This document shows, one piece after another, positions 59,866 to 64,000 of a stretch of 64,000 bases of DNA (positions are counted from its first letter, which is position 1; each line of letters opens with the position of its first letter). The DNA is taken from the NCBI RefSeq assembly GCF_900119365.1, contig NZ_FPJO01000032.1:1-64000 (forward strand), read 5' to 3'. Below the pieces are notes generated by a model. That model made no database searches. It was not told the origin of the DNA and worked only from the letters and a program-made list of their open reading frames with translations. Position numbers and translations under genes: made by a program. The stretch comes from Streptomyces atratus. GTDB taxonomy: Bacteria; Actinomycetota; Actinomycetes; Streptomycetales; Streptomycetaceae.

Positions 59866-60454
59866 GATCCGCCTCCCTCTCGTCCGTCGCGGACGGCCAG
59901 TGCTCCAGCAGGAAGTGCAGGGCCTCGACGGACCGCTCCCAGGACGCCTGCACGTCGCGCGGCGCACCGAAGCCGCCACTCGCCTCCAGGGCGCAATAGC
60001 CGTGGAAGGTGCTGCGCAACAGCCGTACCGCGTCCGTGAGATCGGGCTCGGACAGGCCGTAGGCCCGCAGCATCGCGCCCGTGGTCTCGATGGTGCGGTG
60101 GTACGCGGAGGACCGGGCGACGGCTTCGGGGTCGACCCGCATCTGCGTCGCCTCGTACCGTCCGGGCCGCTCCAGGGCGAAGGCCCGGTAGGCGTCGGCG
60201 AACGCGACCAGGGCGTCCTTCCCGGCCCGGCCGGCCACGGCGGCGGCGATCCGGTCGATGAACTCCCCGGCGGCCAGCAGTGCGACCCGGGTCCGCAGGT
60301 CGTGCAGATTCCTGACGTGCGAATACAGGCTGGCGTCCTTGACCCCGAAGCCGCGGGCCAGTGCGGAGATCGTGACCTTGTCGAAGCCGATGGAGTCGGC
60401 CAGATCGGCCGCCGCCTCCACCACGCGTTCGGTCGTGAGACCCGCGCGAACCAT
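59858..60454 (-). CDS. TetR-family transcriptional regulator
   Basis: A 198-residue TetR/AcrR regulator. The N-terminal HTH is LTTERVVEAAADLADSIGFDKVTISALARGFGVKDASLYSHVRNLHDLR. The C-terminal ligand domain has ERPGRYEATQMRVDPEAVARSSAYHRTI and RLLRSTFHGYCALEASGGFGAP, a WHG-type TetR_C. It overlaps the deleted hydrolase gene by eight bases. Two overlapping palindromes directly upstream are the expected autoregulatory operators. Its ligand is unknown. Confidence 0.93.
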   Translation of the reverse strand: MVRAGLTTERVVEAAADLADSIGFDKVTISALARGFGVKDASLYSHVRNLHDLRTRVALLAAGEFIDRIAAAVAGRAGKDALVAFADAYRAFALERPGRYEATQMRVDPEAVARSSAYHRTIETTGAMLRAYGLSEPDLTDAVRLLRSTFHGYCALEASGGFGAPRDVQASWERSVEALHFLLEHWPSATDEREADHG

Positions 60455-60472
60455 TCGCCACCTCCACCGAAG

Positions 60473-60499
60473 TACCTAGAATCCCTAGGTAATTACCTA
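60473..60499. promoter_or_regulatory. TetR operator palindromes upstream of the TetR gene
   Basis: TAGGTAATTACCTA (60486-60499) is a perfect 14-bp palindrome. TACCTAG (60473-60479) and CTAGGTA (60485-60491) form a second, overlapping dyad with five bases between. They lie 19-45 bases before the TetR ATG, a position fit for autorepression. Confidence 0.75.
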
Positions 60500-60618
60500 A
60501 TATACACAGGCGAACCCGCTCGGGCGATACCGAACAGGCCGTTCCCGCACCCCGTATCCATACTGAAGATCCCGGCGTCCCCGGACCTGCCGGGCATCCC
60601 CGAGATCAGAGCACACAC

Positions 60619-60751
60619 ATGAGCGGCACTGCGCAGATCGGCGTCACAGGGCTCGCGGTCATGGGCCGCAACCTCGCGCGCAAGTCGCCCGCAACCGATT
60701 CACGGTCGCGGTGCACAACCGGACGACCCCCAGGACCGACGCCCTAAGGGA
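60619..60751 (+). pseudogene. gnd: 5' fragment of a first 6-phosphogluconate dehydrogenase gene (gnd)
   Basis: ATG at 60619 opens MSGTAQIGVTGLAVMGRNLA, the same N-terminus as the complete gnd at 61273. After NLARK a frameshift occurs, and the next frame reads RNRFTVAVHNRTTPRTDALRE before homology ends at about 60751, where an integrase fragment begins. Only about 45 of 480 codons remain. It is presumably the native copy, interrupted by recombination. Confidence 0.85.
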
Positions 60752-61042
60752 GTGGACGAGAACGGATATCTCATCCGCACACAACGATCCCCGCACCGGG
60801 GACACTCAACCATGCAGTACCAGTGGTGGTCAGCAAGGAAGAAGGCTGGCATCACCCGAAATCTCAACCCGTATTCACTGCGACACTTCTTCGCCTCGAA
60901 CTGCCTCTCCAAGGGTGTTCCGATCACCGATGTCGCAGAGTGGATGGGACACAGCAACATCAACATGACTTTCAAGATCTACCGCCACCTCATGCCAGCC
61001 TCGGTAGGTCGGGCAGCTCGGCTCCTCAACGAGGGACTGTGA
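60752..61042 (+). pseudogene. C-terminal fragment of a tyrosine recombinase/integrase
   Basis: A 96-residue frame with the C-terminal catalytic core of a phage-type integrase. NLNPYSLRHFFASNCLSKG contains the box II Arg and neighbouring His, and DVAEWMGHSNINMTFKIYRHLMP has the second His and the nucleophile Tyr. The N-terminal arm-binding domain and first catalytic Arg are missing. Its GTG start arises at the junction with the gnd fragment. It marks a lost integrative element. Confidence 0.85.
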
Positions 61043-61272
61043 AGCGCTTAAAGACGAAGGGCCGGGCTTGAATGTGACGCCCCCGGACCCCGCTCCGCAC
61101 GGACCGAACGGACGTGCCACAGAGCGCGGACGACCATCCGGGGGACATTGGCGACACCATTACAGCCTCCCAGTCCGCGATCGCCTGTACCTCATAGGCT
61201 CGGTGGTCCGTTCCATCATGGTGGTCCGCCGAACTGCCGAAGACCACGAAACCGGAAGCAGGCAGAGCCGCA

Positions 61273-62712
61273 ATGAGCAGCACAGCGCAGATCGGTGTCA
61301 CAGGACTTGCCGTCATGGGGCGCAACCTGGCCCGGAATTTCGCACGCAACGGATACACCGTCGCTGTACACAATCGCACAGCCGCACGCACCCACGAACT
61401 CGTCGAAGAGTTTGGCGATGAGGGTGATTTCATCGCGACCGAGAGCGCCGAGGATTTCGTGGCAGCCCTGGAAAGGCCACGGCGTCTGGTCGTCATGGTG
61501 AAGGCCGGAGAGGCCACGGACGCAGTGATCGCGGAGTTCACTTCTCTCTTGGAGCCCGGCGATGTCATCATCGACGGAGGCAACGCGCACTTCGCAGACA
61601 CGCGCCGCCGAGAGCGCGAGTTGCGCGAGCAGGGCGTCCACTTCGTCGGCACCGGCGTCTCCGGCGGCGAAGAAGGCGCGCTCAACGGACCGAGCATCAT
61701 GCCAGGTGGCAGCAAAGAATCTTATGACTCACTTGGACCAATTCTGGAAAAGATCTCCGCAAAGGCCAAGGATGGCGCCCCGTGCGTCACGCATATCGGT
61801 CCTGACGGCGCCGGACACTTTGTAAAAATGACGCATAACGGCATCGAGTACGCGGACATGCAACTCATCGGCGAGGCCTACCAGTTGCTCCGCGACGTGG
61901 CCGGATACTCCCCCGTGCAGATCGCGGACATCTTCCGCGTCTGGAACACCGGGCGCCTGGAGTCCTACCTCATCGAGATCACAGCAGAAGTGCTCTCACA
62001 TGTCGATGCGGCGACCGGTAACCCCTTCGTGGATGTTGTGCTCGACCAGGCGGAGCAGAAGGGCACCGGCCGTTGGACCGTGCAGGTCGCCCTCGACCTG
62101 GGCGTTCCCGTCTCCGGCATCGCCGAGGCCGTCTTCGCCCGCTCCGTCTCCGGCCACGCCGCCCTCCGTGATGCCTCACGCCACCTCGCCGGACCGACCG
62201 CCCGCAAGCCCGGTGAGGACGAGGCGGCGACATTCGCCGACCAGGTCGAGCAGGCACTGTATGCCTCGAAAATCGTCGCCTACACCCAGGGCTTCCACGA
62301 GATCGCGGCCGGCAGCGAGCAATACGACTGGAACATCGATCTCGGCAAGGTCGCCGCGATCTGGCGCGGCGGATGCATCATCCGGGCCGCGTTCCTCGAC
62401 AGGATCACCAGCGCCTACGAGGCCCAGCCTCAGATGCCGAGCCTCCTCTCCGACAAGAGCTTCGCCGAAGAGATCGCCGCCGCACAGAACGACTGGCGCA
62501 CCGTGATCGCCACCGCCGCTACCCAGGGCGTCCCCACCCCCGCCTTCGCCGCCGCCCTCGCCTACTACGACTCCCTGCGCGCCGAACGCCTCCCCGCCGC
62601 CCTCACCCAAGGCCAGCGCGACTACTTCGGCGCACACACCTACCACCGCATCGACCGCGTCGGCACCTTCCACACCATCTGGGGCGGCGACAGAACTGAA
62701 GTCGAAAGCTGA
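61273..62712 (+). CDS. gnd: 6-phosphogluconate dehydrogenase, decarboxylating (complete second copy)
   Basis: A 479-residue full-length 6-phosphogluconate dehydrogenase of the oxidative pentose phosphate pathway, making ribulose 5-phosphate, CO2 and NADPH. IGVTGLAVMGRNLARNFARNGYTVAVHNRT is the NADP fold with the HNRT motif; VIIDGGNAHFADT, FVGTGVSGGEEGALNGPSIMPGG, HFVKMTHNGIEYADMQLIGEAY, RWTVQVALDLGVP and DYFGAHTYHR are conserved. Codon use in the first half is less GC-biased than in neighbouring genes. With the broken copy and integrase fragment upstream, it looks like a horizontally acquired replacement. Confidence 0.95.
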   Translation: MSSTAQIGVTGLAVMGRNLARNFARNGYTVAVHNRTAARTHELVEEFGDEGDFIATESAEDFVAALERPRRLVVMVKAGEATDAVIAEFTSLLEPGDVIIDGGNAHFADTRRRERELREQGVHFVGTGVSGGEEGALNGPSIMPGGSKESYDSLGPILEKISAKAKDGAPCVTHIGPDGAGHFVKMTHNGIEYADMQLIGEAYQLLRDVAGYSPVQIADIFRVWNTGRLESYLIEITAEVLSHVDAATGNPFVDVVLDQAEQKGTGRWTVQVALDLGVPVSGIAEAVFARSVSGHAALRDASRHLAGPTARKPGEDEAATFADQVEQALYASKIVAYTQGFHEIAAGSEQYDWNIDLGKVAAIWRGGCIIRAAFLDRITSAYEAQPQMPSLLSDKSFAEEIAAAQNDWRTVIATAATQGVPTPAFAAALAYYDSLRAERLPAALTQGQRDYFGAHTYHRIDRVGTFHTIWGGDRTEVES

Positions 62713-62713
62713 G

Positions 62714-62931
62714 CGGCATCAGGGCGAGGAGCGACGGCCACCCACCCCGGACTGGGTGATGGAGCTCAGGATCGGGCAAGGTCACCGCCCAATAGAGGTG
62801 CACGCCGGGGACTGCTACGCCATCGGGAACGTCGCCAACCGATCAGTCGCGAGCAGGCGCTCACCGCTCTCGCCGAGGGGGTCCGGGCGTACGCGCACTG
62901 CCGGCCGGACACTGAGCTCGGGGTGCTGTGA
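62714..62931 (+). pseudogene. Frameshifted DUF6233-like fragment
   Basis: Directly after the gnd stop an open frame reads RHQGEERRPPTPDWVMELRIGQGHRPIEVHAGDCYAIGN. A second frame continues SREQALTALAEGVRAYAHCRPDTELGVL to a TGA at 62929. Together these match the last two-thirds of Streptomyces DUF6233 proteins, with a frameshift near 62840 and no N-terminus or start codon. Confidence 0.7.
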
Positions 62932-62957
62932 GCTGCAGCCCGGCGCACCCTGGAAGG

Positions 62958-63167
62958 ATGAGCGTCCCGATAGTTGTCCACGGCCTGTCCCGCTCTGGCG
63001 GGCGGAGGGTCGCTATCAAGGGGAAGGTCGTCGGGCTCGCCCGCAATGACAGCGACCTCGTCGAATTTCTGAGGCGTGCCGGGCTCGATGATGCCTGGGA
63101 ACTCGTCGACGACCCGCACTGGATCGAATGGCGCGGCGGGCGGGCGCACTGGTACGAAGCAGCGTGA
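62958..63167 (+). CDS. Small hypothetical protein common in Streptomyces
   Basis: A 69-residue basic-acidic protein: MSVPIVVHGLSRSGGRRVAI, then KGKVVGLARNDSDLVEFLRRAGLDDA and ending in WIEWRGGRAHWYEAA. The sequence recalls a short-protein family often found next to DUF6233 genes. GGAAGG abuts the ATG; alternatively translation starts at GTG 62928, which overlaps the TGA of the preceding relic. Function unknown. Confidence 0.6.
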   Translation: MSVPIVVHGLSRSGGRRVAIKGKVVGLARNDSDLVEFLRRAGLDDAWELVDDPHWIEWRGGRAHWYEAA

Positions 63168-63773
63168 CGTTTTCCGTGGGGGCCCACTGGGGATCGATCC
63201 ACACGGGGCGGACACCCGCAAGCCAGAGACGACTGAATGGTGAGCATCGCGCCTGACCAGCAGTGCGGCCCGGCGACGGAGAGTATGGAAGCCTTCACCG
63301 ACAGCGAATTGCCAAGGTGGAGAAGAACTCGGCGCCCACAGCGTCGGCCATCAGCTTTTCTGCCCGCTCCAGGGTTTCCCGGGACATGGTCCGGTCGTCC
63401 AGACCGGACACCGCCAGTACATCCGCACTGAAGAGTGCGTCCCCCAGAACGGCTTTGCCCCTCGGGTCGGCCCTCCGGCCCTGCTTGGGGCCGGGGGGAG
63501 TGAAAGGTAGTTACTCCTGCGACTGGTATGCCGTCAGAGTGTCGAGGACTGGGGCTGTGAATGGTCCATGGCGTGCGGCTTTCCGGTGCAGGTGGGCGAA
63601 AACACTTCGAGTGAGCTGCCCTGGGAGGCAGACAGAGGCCCCGGGAGAAAGCCCGCGCGTGGTTGAAGTGGCCCGGAGCGTGTGTCTCCGAGCTGGAGGC
63701 CGGAATGTCCGCCGTACTGGGTCCGACGGTCGGCCCGTGCACCTGGCACAGTCAGCCCGTAACCACTCGCTGT
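63168..63773. other. Decayed stretch with one gene remnant
   Basis: About 600 bases without an intact gene. The only protein-like segment is the minus-strand remnant at 63295-63490. The rest shows mixed codon composition and no ORF with family similarity. No tRNA or attachment-site repeat was recognised. Confidence 0.4.
63295..63490 (-). pseudogene. Unidentified protein remnant
   Basis: A minus-strand frame ending at 63295 reads GKAVLGDALFSADVLAVSGL, then DDRTMSRETLERAEKLMADAVGAEF and a C-terminal FSTLAIRCR. Composition and helical pattern are protein-like, but an in-frame stop lies shortly upstream at about 63510 and no start is usable. I do not recognise the family. Confidence 0.4.
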
Positions 63774-64000
63774 TCAGCCCGCTGCCCCGATCCGCGCGAA
63801 CACGCTGTCGTCGAGGTGGGCGAGAAGGTCGGCCGGGCCGGAATAGGTCTCGCCCGCTCCAGCCTCTTCGAGGTCCGCCCGGGGAATTCCGCCGGAGAGG
63901 AGAGCCACAGCAGCCACGGAGGCCCTGGTCGCCGCCTGCATGTCCCAGACGGAATCGCCTACATAGACGGTCTCATCCGGGGTCCCTCCGGCGATCTCCA
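63774..64000 (-). CDS. HAD-family hydrolase, C-terminal part (cut by window end)
   Basis: The frame ending at 63774 and open to the window edge encodes the last 75 residues of a HAD phosphatase. DETVYVGDSVWDMQAATRA carries motif IV (GDSxxD) that binds Mg2+, followed by the strand ALLSGGIPRADLEEAGA and DLLAHLDDSVFARIGAAG. The pattern fits phosphoglycolate-phosphatase-like or beta-phosphoglucomutase-like HAD proteins. The start lies beyond 64000. Confidence 0.85.
   Translation of the reverse strand, partial: EIAGGTPDETVYVGDSVWDMQAATRASVAAVALLSGGIPRADLEEAGAGETYSGPADLLAHLDDSVFARIGAAG

Noticed and set aside
60455..61272. A tRNA gene as integration target near the integrase fragment
   Set aside because: No cloverleaf or TTCGA-type arm could be found; the gnd 5' end is the only visible junction.

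Overview
The base composition (very GC-rich, strong G/C bias at third codon positions, frequent GTG and some TTG starts) and the gene families (dodecin, SAV2177-type methyltransferase, DasA-like and chitinase genes with DasR-type sites, SpoIIE phosphatases, an Rpf/LysM/M23 wall enzyme, DUF6233, menaquinone-type Sdh) point to a Streptomyces chromosome. The gene order sdhBAC, LysR, methyltransferase and PAS-GGDEF-EAL protein resembles, from memory, the SCO0922-SCO0928 region of S. coelicolor. No rRNA, tRNA, CRISPR array or complete insertion sequence was recognised.

Layout. 1-8.6 kb: a long inverted repeat, an orphan sugar-binding lipoprotein behind a DasR-like site, dodecin, a HAD phosphatase beside a zinc-ribbon membrane protein, a polysaccharide pyruvyl transferase, a UvrA paralogue and a secreted-protein relic. 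8.6-16.1 kb: succinate dehydrogenase with a divergent LysR regulator, then a c-di-GMP enzyme coupled to a SAM methyltransferase. 16.1-19.7 kb: small secreted or membrane proteins and a universal stress protein. 19.8-26.7 kb: an amino-acid permease, an ECF sigma factor overlapping tail-to-tail with a tiny anti-sigma factor, and a four-gene operon of a LytTR regulator, a DUF485-like protein, a Na+/solute symporter and a LytS-type kinase. 26.7-29.2 kb: a collapsed DNA-glycosylase gene and a three-gene fucose/rhamnose-type sugar oxidation operon. 29.3-35.7 kb: a WS/DGAT acyltransferase, a PAS-GAF-SpoIIE-HATPase phosphatase, a ferredoxin-NADP reductase and a GH18 chitinase. 35.9-39.2 kb: an iron-box-controlled siderophore importer lacking its ATPase. 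39.2-43.2 kb: membrane proteins (YndJ-like, DUF1990, lipase maturation factor) behind twin palindromes, a fucosidase relic and a 58-residue peptide gene. 43.5-52.7 kb: an atypical SDR, a phosphatase/kinase/HATPase signalling set, a FhuF-like protein, a DMT transporter and an Rpf-LysM-M23 enzyme. 52.8-59 kb: an ethanolamine or amine utilisation cluster centred on a GlnA4-like ligase. 59-64 kb: a decayed segment with truncated genes, a broken first copy of gnd, an integrase fragment, a complete second gnd and further remnants.

Two themes join the loci. The sugar-binding protein and the chitinase carry similar 12-bp palindromes upstream and may belong to one chitin or aminosugar regulon. The siderophore importer and the ferredoxin reductase both have DtxR/DmdR-like iron boxes. 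The window also holds about nine gene relics, several formed by clean internal deletions that leave both gene ends, so this chromosome region is losing accessory genes.
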